The translations under genes were made by a program, and so were the position numbers. Below, piece after piece: positions 16,751-23,844 of a DNA stretch of 32,384 nt. The number at the start of each line of letters is the position of its first letter. Positions within the stretch are counted from its first letter, which is position 1. The DNA comes from CAZTAK01 sp964611585 (GTDB taxonomy: Bacteria; Pseudomonadota; Alphaproteobacteria; SHVP01): NCBI GenBank assembly GCA_964611585.1, contig CAZTAK010000030.1, forward strand, positions 1 to 32,384, given 5' to 3'. A model generated the notes under the pieces. That model was given only the letters and a program-made list of their open reading frames with translations. It had not been told where the DNA came from and ran no database searches.

Positions 16751-17226
16751 ACCACCTGCGCGTCGCCGATCAGCCGTCGCAGAATCGCAAGCCCGGTCTG
16801 GTGGAAGTCGGCGCCGCCGTGGCTTGCGCACCAATCGGCGTGGACGACAGGCAGTATCCCCGCCTCGAACAGATCCGCCGCCGTCTTGAGGACGCAGTTG
16901 TCGGTCGCGATCCCGCACAGATGGACGGCGAGATCCGGTTGATCGCGCGCCGCCGCCAACAGTCCGGGCGTGAGGGCGCTGTAGATCGATTTTTCGTAGC
17001 ACATCGCATCAGGGCGCGGCGCAAATGCGAGCGCCGTCTCGGGCGAACCCGGCGAAAAACGCTCCCAGCCGATCAGGCGGCGGTAGGGCGAATCGGGCAG
17101 ATTAACGAAGCGCGACACGAACACCCGGTCAAAGCCGGCCTGCGCGGCCTCGACCGCGGCCGGAATGTGTCCGGTCCATTCGTTGATGAAGCCCCGTTGC
17201 ACGTCGATGACGGCCAACAGCGACAT
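16747..17226 (-). CDS. Isochorismatase-fold cysteine hydrolase
   Basis: The protein has 159 residues and the complete triad of the cysteine-hydrolase (isochorismatase-like) superfamily: Asp8 in LAVIDVQRGF, Lys79 in YEKSIYSAL and Cys111 in CGIATDNCVLKTA, the latter including the usual cis-peptide region before the Cys. Members hydrolyse nicotinamide, isochorismate, N-carbamoyl compounds, ureas or similar small amides. It is shorter than typical nicotinamidases (about 200 residues) and lacks an obvious HxxH-type metal site, so a plain small-amide hydrolase is the safer call. It starts five bases after the stop of a DMT transporter on the same strand, so the two are almost certainly one transcript and the transporter may move its substrate or product. 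Confidence 0.82.
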   Translation of the reverse strand: MSLLAVIDVQRGFINEWTGHIPAAVEAAQAGFDRVFVSRFVNLPDSPYRRLIGWERFSPGSPETALAFAPRPDAMCYEKSIYSALTPGLLAAARDQPDLAVHLCGIATDNCVLKTAADLFEAGILPVVHADWCASHGGADFHQTGLAILRRLIGDAQVV

Positions 17227-17231
17227 GGCGG

Positions 17232-18188
17232 TTATCCTGCGGGCGTATCCGCCAGCGCTTCGCGTTCGCGCACCCCGCGCCGGGCCGCTTCGTTGGCAAG
17301 TCCGAGACCCACGAGCATCACCGCGAACGCGATCCAGATCCAGGCGCTGAGGTTTTCGTCGAACAGCACCAGCGACCAGATCAGTCCGGCGATCACGATC
17401 ACGTAGTTGTACTGCGCGAAAAATACCGGCCCGGTGCGGCGGATAATCTCGAACATGCAGAAGAAGGTGACCGCGTTGACGCCGCTCGCCCACAGGATGC
17501 CCCAGGACCCGGACGCAGGCGCCTCCCAGAACCCGTAGAATCCCTCGCCGATCAGCATCACCACCAACGAGATCAGCGCCGCCGCCAGCACCAGTCCGCA
17601 GGCCAGCATCAGCGACGAGGTCCGCGGCGGACTTACCAGCGCTACGAAGATATTGTTGGTGGCAAAACAGAACGGCACGATCAGCAAGAGCAAAACCCAG
17701 CCCGCGTCGCCGGCGGCGGTCAGGCTTCCCTCGGGCAGGACGATCAGCGCGACGCCGCCCAACCCGAACACGACGCCGCCGATGCCGAGCCAGCGGAACC
17801 GTTCGACCCGGAACAACATCGCATAAAGATAGGTTATCGCCGGCGTCAGCGTGATCAGCAGCGTCACCACACCCGCTTGCAGCTTCGCCGCGACGATGGC
17901 GAGCACGATCACCGGTATCACGACGCCGAGCGTAGACGTCACCGCGTACTGGCGCAGGTGGCGGTAAGAGACGGGCGGCAGCTGCCGGGTCAATGCGCTC
18001 AGCACGAACAAAATCAACCCGCCGCCGACGGACTGCCAGAACACATAAGCCATCGGCGGCACGCCTGCCTCGGCGACGATCTTGTTGGCGGCGAAGATGC
18101 TGCCGTAAATCGAGGCGCCGCCCACCAGAAGGACAAGCGGAAAGATCAGCGATGCCCGGTGCGGTGCGTCTTGGGCGGGAGCCGTCAT
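17232..18188 (-). CDS. EamA/DMT-superfamily transporter (minus-strand pair, second)
   Basis: The protein has 318 residues with ten predicted helices. It opens LIFPLVLLVGGASIYGSIFA and contains VFWQSVGGGLILFVLSAL, LITLTPAITYLYAMLFRVER, VPFCFATNNIFVALVSPP and MFEIIRRTGPVFFAQYNYVI. The same blocks occur in the gene just upstream, so the two are paralogues of a DMT subgroup distinct from the plus-strand pair at 14.8-16.75 kb. The upstream paralogue ends 37 bases before this start, and the isochorismatase-fold gene begins five bases after its stop, giving a three-gene operon. The C-terminal tail is charged. Substrate unknown. Confidence 0.87.
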   Translation of the reverse strand: MTAPAQDAPHRASLIFPLVLLVGGASIYGSIFAANKIVAEAGVPPMAYVFWQSVGGGLILFVLSALTRQLPPVSYRHLRQYAVTSTLGVVIPVIVLAIVAAKLQAGVVTLLITLTPAITYLYAMLFRVERFRWLGIGGVVFGLGGVALIVLPEGSLTAAGDAGWVLLLLIVPFCFATNNIFVALVSPPRTSSLMLACGLVLAAALISLVVMLIGEGFYGFWEAPASGSWGILWASGVNAVTFFCMFEIIRRTGPVFFAQYNYVIVIAGLIWSLVLFDENLSAWIWIAFAVMLVGLGLANEAARRGVREREALADTPAG

Positions 18189-18225
18189 GGCGGTGGCGCG
18201 GTCACGGGTGCGGGAACGAAACGTT

Positions 18226-19197
18226 TCAGTCCGCTGCGTGCCCTGCGTTCGCAGCGTGCGCGGCTTCTTTGATCCCCTCGTTGGCGCCCTTGTTGGCGAG
18301 CACCAGACCCACCGCCATCAGGGCAATCGCGCCCCACACCCAGAGGGTGAAGGTATCGGTAAAGATCAGGAACGCCCAGATCACGCTCGCCGCCACGACC
18401 ACATAGTTGAACTGGGAGAAGAACACCGGCCCGGCCCGGCGGATAATCTCGAACAAAACCAGGAAAATGATGACGTTGGCGGCGCCCGCCCACAGCGTCG
18501 CCCAGATCGCCACGCCGGAGTAATCGGTCACCAAAACCGGCCCATCGACGATAAGCATCACCGGTAGCAGTACCAGCGACGCCACCAGAAGAACGCCCGT
18601 CGAAAGCTGCATCGACGTTGTCGCCGGCGGGCGAATGAACGGAATCATCACATTGTTGATCGCATAGCCCAACGGCGCGACCACCGCCAGGATCAGCCAG
18701 CCCGCGGCGATGCCGGTGCCGAGGCTCTCGCGCGGCAGAATGATAACCAGCACGCCAGCGAGACCAAACAGAATGCCGCCTACACTGACCAGCCGCCACT
18801 TGTCCGAGCGCAGCGCCAGCGCAAACAAATAGGTGAACGAGGGCGTCAGCGTTAACGCCAGCGAGATAACCCCGGGCGGCAACTTTCCGGCAACGAACGT
18901 AAGAGCCACCAGCGGGATGCTGAACCCGATTACCGCCGTCAAACCGTACACGCGGATATGGGCGAACTTCACCTGGGGCAAGGCGCGCATCGCCACTGAG
19001 ACGATCAGCAGGCCGAGACAGCCGAACAGGCTCTGCCAGAACGAAAAGGAAATGAACGGAAAACCCGCTTCGAAGGCGATGCGGTTGGCCGAAAAAATAC
19101 TGCCGTACGCGATCCCGCCGCCGATCAGCAGAACCAGGGGAATGACAAGCGACGGAGCTTGGACCGGGCCCGAAGTCCGGGCGTCGTCATCGCTCAT
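18226..19197 (-). CDS. EamA/DMT-superfamily transporter (minus-strand pair, first)
   Basis: The protein has 323 residues from ATG 19197, which has AAGGAG nine to ten bases upstream. An earlier in-frame start at 19293 lacks support. Ten helices are predicted; blocks VIPLVLLIGGGIAYGSIFSA, SFWQSLFGCLGLLIVSVAM, LALTLTPSFTYLFALALRSD, APLGYAINNVMIPFIRPPA and LFEIIRRAGPVFFSQFNYVV match the following gene closely. First gene of the DMT-DMT-hydrolase operon. The C-terminus ends with an Ala/His-rich tail (EAAHAANAGHAAD). Substrate unknown. Confidence 0.87.
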   Translation of the reverse strand: MSDDDARTSGPVQAPSLVIPLVLLIGGGIAYGSIFSANRIAFEAGFPFISFSFWQSLFGCLGLLIVSVAMRALPQVKFAHIRVYGLTAVIGFSIPLVALTFVAGKLPPGVISLALTLTPSFTYLFALALRSDKWRLVSVGGILFGLAGVLVIILPRESLGTGIAAGWLILAVVAPLGYAINNVMIPFIRPPATTSMQLSTGVLLVASLVLLPVMLIVDGPVLVTDYSGVAIWATLWAGAANVIIFLVLFEIIRRAGPVFFSQFNYVVVAASVIWAFLIFTDTFTLWVWGAIALMAVGLVLANKGANEGIKEAAHAANAGHAAD

Positions 19198-19569
19198 GGG
19201 GTGCGGCTCCTTGTGGTGCAATTTGACATGTCGACCCTCGATGTCAGCCCGCACCCCTAAGCCAACTTCCCTGGTGGGCTCAATTCTTTCCAACCCGTGG
19301 TCCCAAATTCATCGAGACCAAATATCGAAATCGAACCACGACCGGGCGGGCCGCCATATTCCCCCGTATCCCGACCCTATCGGGGTGGCGTGAGGTGGTC
19401 AAACGCAGCCGCGGCGGCGCGAGCACGGGCCGGCGATTGCAGACGCGGTCGCGTGGCCCGGCCACCCGACCCTGCGGCCGCGAAAAAACCCGGCCTTGAG
19501 GGGCGGGCTTTTGCCGTCACCGCTTGGCGAGACGGCTTGCCGGTTTATTCGTCCCGGGAACGCGGACGG
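19198..19569. other. Intergenic region between the DMT operon and the Gly/Asp-rich gene
   Basis: No supported gene lies in these 372 bases. Open frames here have no ribosome site, hydrophobic segment or family resemblance. The right part holds a terminator-like hairpin at 19483-19512. The left part should contain the promoter of the minus-strand DMT operon, but I could not recognise one with confidence. Confidence 0.5.
19483..19512 (-). terminator. Probable Rho-independent terminator of the Gly/Asp-rich gene
   Basis: Read on the minus strand, AAAAGCCCG and CGGGTTTTT can form a nine-base-pair stem (one G-T pair) around an eleven-base loop, with the T run forming and following the right arm. 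It lies about 60 bases after the TAA at 19570-19572. The A/T flanks would allow weak action on the plus strand too. Confidence 0.55.
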
Positions 19570-19955
19570 TTAGAGATCAAGGATGTCGCCGCCGAAGACC
19601 AGGTCATCGTCATCATCATCATCGTCGCCGTCGCCGTCACCCTCGCCGCCCTCGTCGCCCTCGCCGCCCTCGTCGCCGCCGTCACCCTCGTCGCCGCCGC
19701 CGTCGCCGTCGCCGCCCTCGTCGCCTTCGCCGCCGCCGACCCCATCAGGCGGACCGCCGCCGACTCCGTCAGGCGGACCGCCGCCAACCCCTTGGGCCGC
19801 GGCCGAATTGAAAGTGAACGCCCCCCCCCGCCCGGGTCGAAGCCGACCGGCAGGGCGAGCGCCGCAATGCCGATCAGCGCCACCGAGCCCAAGAGCGCAG
19901 CGCGGAACGAACCGCGGGAAGTTCTGGAGCGGTCGTCGCCGAGTGTCCGCACCAT
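19570..19955 (-). CDS. Gly/Asp-rich exported or membrane-anchored low-complexity protein, frame split at a G9 run
   Basis: From ATG 19955 the frame encodes MVRTLGDDRSRTSRGSFRAA and a hydrophobic signal/anchor (LLGSVALIGIAALALPVGF), then DPGGGG at nine consecutive G (minus strand; plus-strand C 19821-19829). Staying in frame gives an unlikely Ala/Arg/Thr/Met-rich sequence. Adding one base at the run instead gives AFTFNSAAAQ, two copies of GVGGGPPD, a long Gly/Asp/Glu tract, eight consecutive Asp, and a tidy end LVFGGDILDL then TAA at 19570. The corrected protein has about 128 residues. The coherent composition shows this is the real gene; a base-count error, a mutation, or slippage could each explain the split. 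The acidic repeats suggest cation binding, which is inference. Divergent from the FecR-domain gene. Confidence 0.6.
19593..19800. repeat. Low-complexity GCC/GTC triplet tract with a duplicated 24-base unit
   Basis: Plus-strand triplets GCC, GTC and CTC alternate irregularly through most of this stretch, reflecting Gly/Asp/Glu codons of the minus-strand gene. The right end holds two near-identical 24-base units (each containing TCAGGCGGACCGCCGCC), which encode the two GVGGGPPD repeats. Four to five consecutive ATC/GTC triplets encode the Asp run. Confidence 0.8.
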
Positions 19956-19969
19956 ATCCGTTCGCCTTT

Positions 19970-19984
19970 GATAGTTAGACTATC
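19970..19984. promoter_or_regulatory. Inverted repeat upstream of the Gly/Asp-rich gene
   Basis: GATAG and CTATC flank a five-base centre TTAGA, ending about 15 bases before the minus-strand ATG at 19955. It could be an operator or a leader hairpin. The arms are only five bases, so chance is possible. Confidence 0.25.
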
Positions 19985-20011
19985 CCGGCCCGGCGCCCCT
20001 ATCTCGCCGAA

Positions 20012-20025
20012 CCCAAAAATTTGGG
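20012..20025. promoter_or_regulatory. Palindromic site in the divergent FecR / Gly-Asp promoter region
   Basis: CCCAAA and TTTGGG are separated by two A, an operator-like dyad. It lies 57 bases above the Gly/Asp-rich start and 169 bases above the FecR-protein start. It stands out as an A/T-centred dyad in GC-rich DNA. No known regulator site was recognised. Confidence 0.35.
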
Positions 20026-20193
20026 CTTTTCTGGGCCTCCGGGGAGTGACGGCGGTCACAATCCGGCCGAATCAGGCGGCACCGTTCAGACCCGGAAATA
20101 TTGGCGCTCTGGACTCTTCCGCATCCGCGGCGTGCTAGACTGGAGCGGCAATTCACGGAATTGGGAGGCCGTGGTTCGCGCCCGGAATGGCAC

Positions 20194-20922
20194 ATGGGGA
20201 AAACCGGCCACTGGTGGTGGGCCGCTGTTGGCGCTGTTTGCGCTTCCGTCCTGATGGCCGGGGCGACAGGCCCGGCGCTTGCCCAGGCCTCAGCCGAGGG
20301 GATCGGCACGGTGTTCGATGTTGCGGCGGCGGCCGGCACCCCGCCTGGCGCCGAGCGCCGCGATCTCACCCTCGACGATTCCGTTTTTCGCGACGAGGCG
20401 GTCGAGACTTTTGCCGCCGACGCCCTCCACGTCGTGTTCCGCGACCAGACCGATCTGCGGCTCGGCGAGAACAGCCGTCTGGTGCTGGAACAGTTCATCT
20501 ACGAAGGCGGCACCGGGTCTGATGCGCTGGTGTTGCGGCTTCAGGTCGGGATCATCCGCATTGCCAGCGGATTAATGCCGAAAGCGGGCTTCCGCATCGA
20601 AACTCCGGTTGCCACCATCGGTATCCGCGGCACCGTTTTCGAGGTGACCGTAGACGACGGCGAAACGTCGGTCGCGGTGTTTGAAGGCGCAGTCGATGTG
20701 ACGCCGCGCGCGGCGGCTCCAGTGGCGGTGGCGGCCGGCCGGGCGGTAGATATTTCGGCGGAGGGGGATTCGGTCGTGCTGGTCGATGCGGTCCCGAGTT
20801 CGGATTCCGGGTTGCGGGGCGCGCAAGGGCGTGCGCGGGCCCAGGCGTCGCAGGCCCGCGCCGCCGAACGCCGCGCCGCTCGCGGCAACCGGGTTCCGGC
20901 GCCGGATATCCCCGATTTCTAG
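20194..20922 (+). CDS. Exported FecR-domain protein
   Basis: The protein has 242 residues. Residues 1-34 form a signal peptide with a Trp-rich start (HWWWAAVGAVCASVLMAG) ending PALAQA. A FecR domain covers roughly residues 60-170. It contains FRDEAVETFAADALHVVFRD, LRLGENSRLVLEQFIYEG and the core ETPVATIGIRGTVFEVTVDD, then VAVFEGAVDV. The C-terminus is an Ala/Arg-rich, probably unstructured tail ending VPAPDIPDF. Classical FecR is an anti-sigma regulator with a cytoplasmic tail; this protein has no cytoplasmic domain and no sigma-factor gene is nearby, so it belongs to the stand-alone periplasmic FecR group of unknown role. ATG 20194 was chosen because it directly precedes the signal peptide. 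glnD follows 55 bases downstream. Confidence 0.85.
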   Translation: MGKTGHWWWAAVGAVCASVLMAGATGPALAQASAEGIGTVFDVAAAAGTPPGAERRDLTLDDSVFRDEAVETFAADALHVVFRDQTDLRLGENSRLVLEQFIYEGGTGSDALVLRLQVGIIRIASGLMPKAGFRIETPVATIGIRGTVFEVTVDDGETSVAVFEGAVDVTPRAAAPVAVAAGRAVDISAEGDSVVLVDAVPSSDSGLRGAQGRARAQASQARAAERRAARGNRVPAPDIPDF

Positions 20923-20977
20923 CGCCAAAACCTTCATTTTCTTGAATTTCGGTCCGATTGGGAGCACCTAGGGTGCC

Positions 20978-23752
20978 ATGAAACGGATTCCCGAACCGCG
21001 CGAGGTCATCAACCGCGAGGCGCTGTCGGCCCGGCTCGACGCCATCGCCGAGGAGCGCGATCCCAAATCGGCGGCAGGGCGGGCGATGGCGCTTGAACTG
21101 GTGCGCGAGGCCCTGGAAACGGGACGCGCCGAAATCCGCCGCCATTTCGAAGCCGGGACCCGCGGGACCGAAACCGCGCGCGCCCAGACTTTCCTGATCG
21201 ATCAACTGGTGCGGACGCTTTACGACCACGTGTGGTGGCATGTCTACCGCGCCACCAATCCGACCGCGGGCGAGCGCCTCGGCATCGTCGCCGTCGGCGG
21301 CTACGGGCGCCGCGAAATGGCGCCCTTTTCGGATGTCGACCTGCTGTTCCTCCACCCCTACAAACTCACGGCCTGGGCCGAACAGACGATCGAATACATA
21401 TTGTACATGCTGTGGGATCTTGGCCTGACCGTGGGCCAGGCGACGCGCTCGATCGACGAATGTGTGCGCCTCGGCCGCAGGGATTATTCGATCCGCACCG
21501 CACTTTTGGAATCGCGCTACGTCTGGGGCGACCGCGACCTCTACGACGAATTGCGTCGCCGCTTTATCTCCGAGATCGCCGAAGGGACGGGCCTCGATTT
21601 TGTCGAGGCCAAGCTCGCCGAGCGCGATGCCCGCCACCAGCGGCTCGGCGATTCCCGCTATCTCCTCGAACCCAACATCAAGGAAAGCAAAGGCGGGTTG
21701 CGCGATCTTCACACGCTGTTCTGGATCGGCAAATACCTCTATGGCGTTGAAGAGATTGCCGATCTCGTCGCCAAGGGGGTTTTGACGCGGGCCGAATTGA
21801 ATCGCTTCCAGCGTACCGAATCGTTCCTCTGGAACGTGCGCTGCCACCTTCACTATCGCGCCGGCCGCGCCGAGGAACGTCTGACGTTCGATGCCCAGAT
21901 CGATCTCGCCGCGCACCTTGGCTACCGGGAAAACGCGCGCACCCGTGCCGTCGAACGGTTCATGAAGCACTACTACCTGGTCGCCAAGGACGTGGGCGAC
22001 CTGACGCGCATATTTTGCGCCGCGCTCGAAGACCAGCACCGGCGCAAGCCGCGACTCAGTCTTGCCCGGTTCGGCCTGTTCCAGCGCGACCTCGAGGGCT
22101 TTGCCGACGAAGGCGGGCGCCTCAACGTCACCGACGACGAAACCTTCGCCCGCGATCCGGTCGCCATGCTGCGCCTGTTCCGGGTCGCGCAGGTTGCCGA
22201 GCGCGATATTCATCCGCACGCGCTGAAACTGATCACCCGCAACCTCAAACATCTCGACGACGGCGTACGCACCGACCCGGAAGCCAACCGCCTTTTCATG
22301 GAGATGCTGACCTCGCGCACGGATCCGGCAACCGCTCTCAAGCGCATGAACGAGGCCGGCGTGTTCGGCCGTTTCGTTCCCGACTTCGGCCGCGTCGTCG
22401 CCCAAACCCAGCACGACATGTACCATGTCTATACCGTGGACGAGCACACCATCCGCGCGATCGGCGTGCTCTCGGAGATCGAGCGCGGCCTGCATTCCAA
22501 GGATCATCCGCTGTCCACGGGCGTCATTCAGATGGTCCTGTCGCGGCGCGTTCTCTATCTCGCCGTATTGCTGCACGACATCGCCAAGGGCCGCGGCGGC
22601 AATCATTCGGAACTGGGCGCCGAGGTGGCGCTCGAGCTCGGGCCGCGCCTCGGACTCGAAGATGAAGAGGTGGAAACGGTATCGTGGCTGGTGCGCTATC
22701 ACCTGGCGATGAGTCACATCGCCTTCAAACGCGACCTCTACGACCCCAAGACCATCAGCGATTTCGTCGAACTGGTGCAAAGCCCCGAACGCCTGCGGCT
22801 TCTGGTGGCGCTGACGGTGGCCGACATTCGCGCCGTCGGGCCGGGCCGCTGGAACAACTGGAAGGGCGAACTGCTGCGCGAGCTCTTTTACCTGACGGAA
22901 GAGGCGATGTCGGGCGGTCATGCGGCCTCGCGCCGCAAAGAGCGGCTGGCCGAGGCCCGCGATTCCCTGGTCGCGCGTTTGACGGACTGGCCGGTGGCCG
23001 GGATTGACGCGCATTTTGCGCGCTGCCCCGAATCTTACTGGCTCTCGACCGATCACGGTACCCAGGCCCGTCATACCGAGATGATCAGCGCCGCCGACTG
23101 CGCCGATCGTCCGCTTTCGGTCGATGCGTACGCCGATTACGCGCGCGGCGTGACAGAGGTGACGGTCTATGCGCAGGACCATCCCGGGCTGTTCGCGCGC
23201 CTCGCCGGCGCCATCGTTGCCACCGGCGGCAATATTGTCGATGCCAAGATTCACACCACCACCGACGGAATGGCGCTGGACACGTTTACGATCCAGGATC
23301 GCGGCAAGCAGCCGTTCGAGAGCGCGGCGCGCCTCAAACGAATGATCGACGATTCGCTCAACGCCGCCATCGATCTCGACCGGACGTTGGCCGAGCGCGG
23401 GTCGGGCCTGCCGCCGCGCGCTTCGGTCTTTACCGTGCGGCCGCGCGTCCTGATCGACAACAAGGCCAGTAATCTGCACACCGTGATCGAGGTCAACGGC
23501 CGCGACCGGGCCGGCCTCCTGTACGCGGTTACCAAGGTGATCTCGCAACTGGGCCTGTCGATCGCCAGCGCTCACATCACGACCTACGGCGAACGCGCGG
23601 TCGATGTTTTCTACGTCAAGGATGTATTCGGGCTGAAGGTGACGCAAAGTTCAAAACTGGACCGGGTCCGCAAAGACCTGATGCAGGTGCTGAAAGCCGA
23701 TGCCGGGCCGCCGACGATTCGCGCTGCCGATACTGCCGATGCCGCTGAATAG
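20978..23752 (+). CDS. glnD: Bifunctional PII uridylyltransferase/uridylyl-removing enzyme GlnD
   Basis: The protein has 924 residues, the usual length. The nucleotidyltransferase domain has GGYGRREMAPFSDVDLLFL near residue 105, with the catalytic Asp pair in SDVD. An HD hydrolase domain contains YTVDEHTIRAIGVL and VLLHDIAKGRGGNHSELG near residue 530. Two ACT domains close the protein: TEVTVYAQDHPGLFARLAGA near 724 and HTVIEVNGRDRAGLLYAVTK near 834. The enzyme uridylylates PII when glutamine is low and removes UMP when glutamine is high, controlling nitrogen assimilation in the cytoplasm. A TAGGG sequence lies before the ATG. Confidence 0.98.
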   Translation: MKRIPEPREVINREALSARLDAIAEERDPKSAAGRAMALELVREALETGRAEIRRHFEAGTRGTETARAQTFLIDQLVRTLYDHVWWHVYRATNPTAGERLGIVAVGGYGRREMAPFSDVDLLFLHPYKLTAWAEQTIEYILYMLWDLGLTVGQATRSIDECVRLGRRDYSIRTALLESRYVWGDRDLYDELRRRFISEIAEGTGLDFVEAKLAERDARHQRLGDSRYLLEPNIKESKGGLRDLHTLFWIGKYLYGVEEIADLVAKGVLTRAELNRFQRTESFLWNVRCHLHYRAGRAEERLTFDAQIDLAAHLGYRENARTRAVERFMKHYYLVAKDVGDLTRIFCAALEDQHRRKPRLSLARFGLFQRDLEGFADEGGRLNVTDDETFARDPVAMLRLFRVAQVAERDIHPHALKLITRNLKHLDDGVRTDPEANRLFMEMLTSRTDPATALKRMNEAGVFGRFVPDFGRVVAQTQHDMYHVYTVDEHTIRAIGVLSEIERGLHSKDHPLSTGVIQMVLSRRVLYLAVLLHDIAKGRGGNHSELGAEVALELGPRLGLEDEEVETVSWLVRYHLAMSHIAFKRDLYDPKTISDFVELVQSPERLRLLVALTVADIRAVGPGRWNNWKGELLRELFYLTEEAMSGGHAASRRKERLAEARDSLVARLTDWPVAGIDAHFARCPESYWLSTDHGTQARHTEMISAADCADRPLSVDAYADYARGVTEVTVYAQDHPGLFARLAGAIVATGGNIVDAKIHTTTDGMALDTFTIQDRGKQPFESAARLKRMIDDSLNAAIDLDRTLAERGSGLPPRASVFTVRPRVLIDNKASNLHTVIEVNGRDRAGLLYAVTKVISQLGLSIASAHITTYGERAVDVFYVKDVFGLKVTQSSKLDRVRKDLMQVLKADAGPPTIRAADTADAAE

Positions 23753-23844
23753 CAGGCCGGTGCCGCCATACTCGTGCTCCAATCGGGGTTAAGGGTGCGC
23801 GCGCCCCGCCGGTCGTCCAGCGCCGCGCCGGGTCCGAGAGGCCC

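Noticed and set aside
15895..17406. A 503-residue plus-strand frame across two genes
   Set aside because: It spans an EamA gene and the convergent hydrolase in wrong frames; composition is Arg/Gly-rich and no family is seen.
19593..19740. Possible CRISPR or tandem repeat array
   Set aside because: The periodicity is three bases with no spacer-repeat structure. It is explained by Gly/Asp/Glu codons of the minus-strand gene.
19583..19978. Plus-strand Pro/Ser-rich frame over the low-complexity tract
   Set aside because: It is the complement of Gly/Asp codons, lacks a signal peptide, and has no supporting ribosome site.
20552..23647. A 1031-residue minus-strand frame opposite glnD
   Set aside because: glnD has all its catalytic and ACT motifs on the plus strand. 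The minus frame is its GC shadow.
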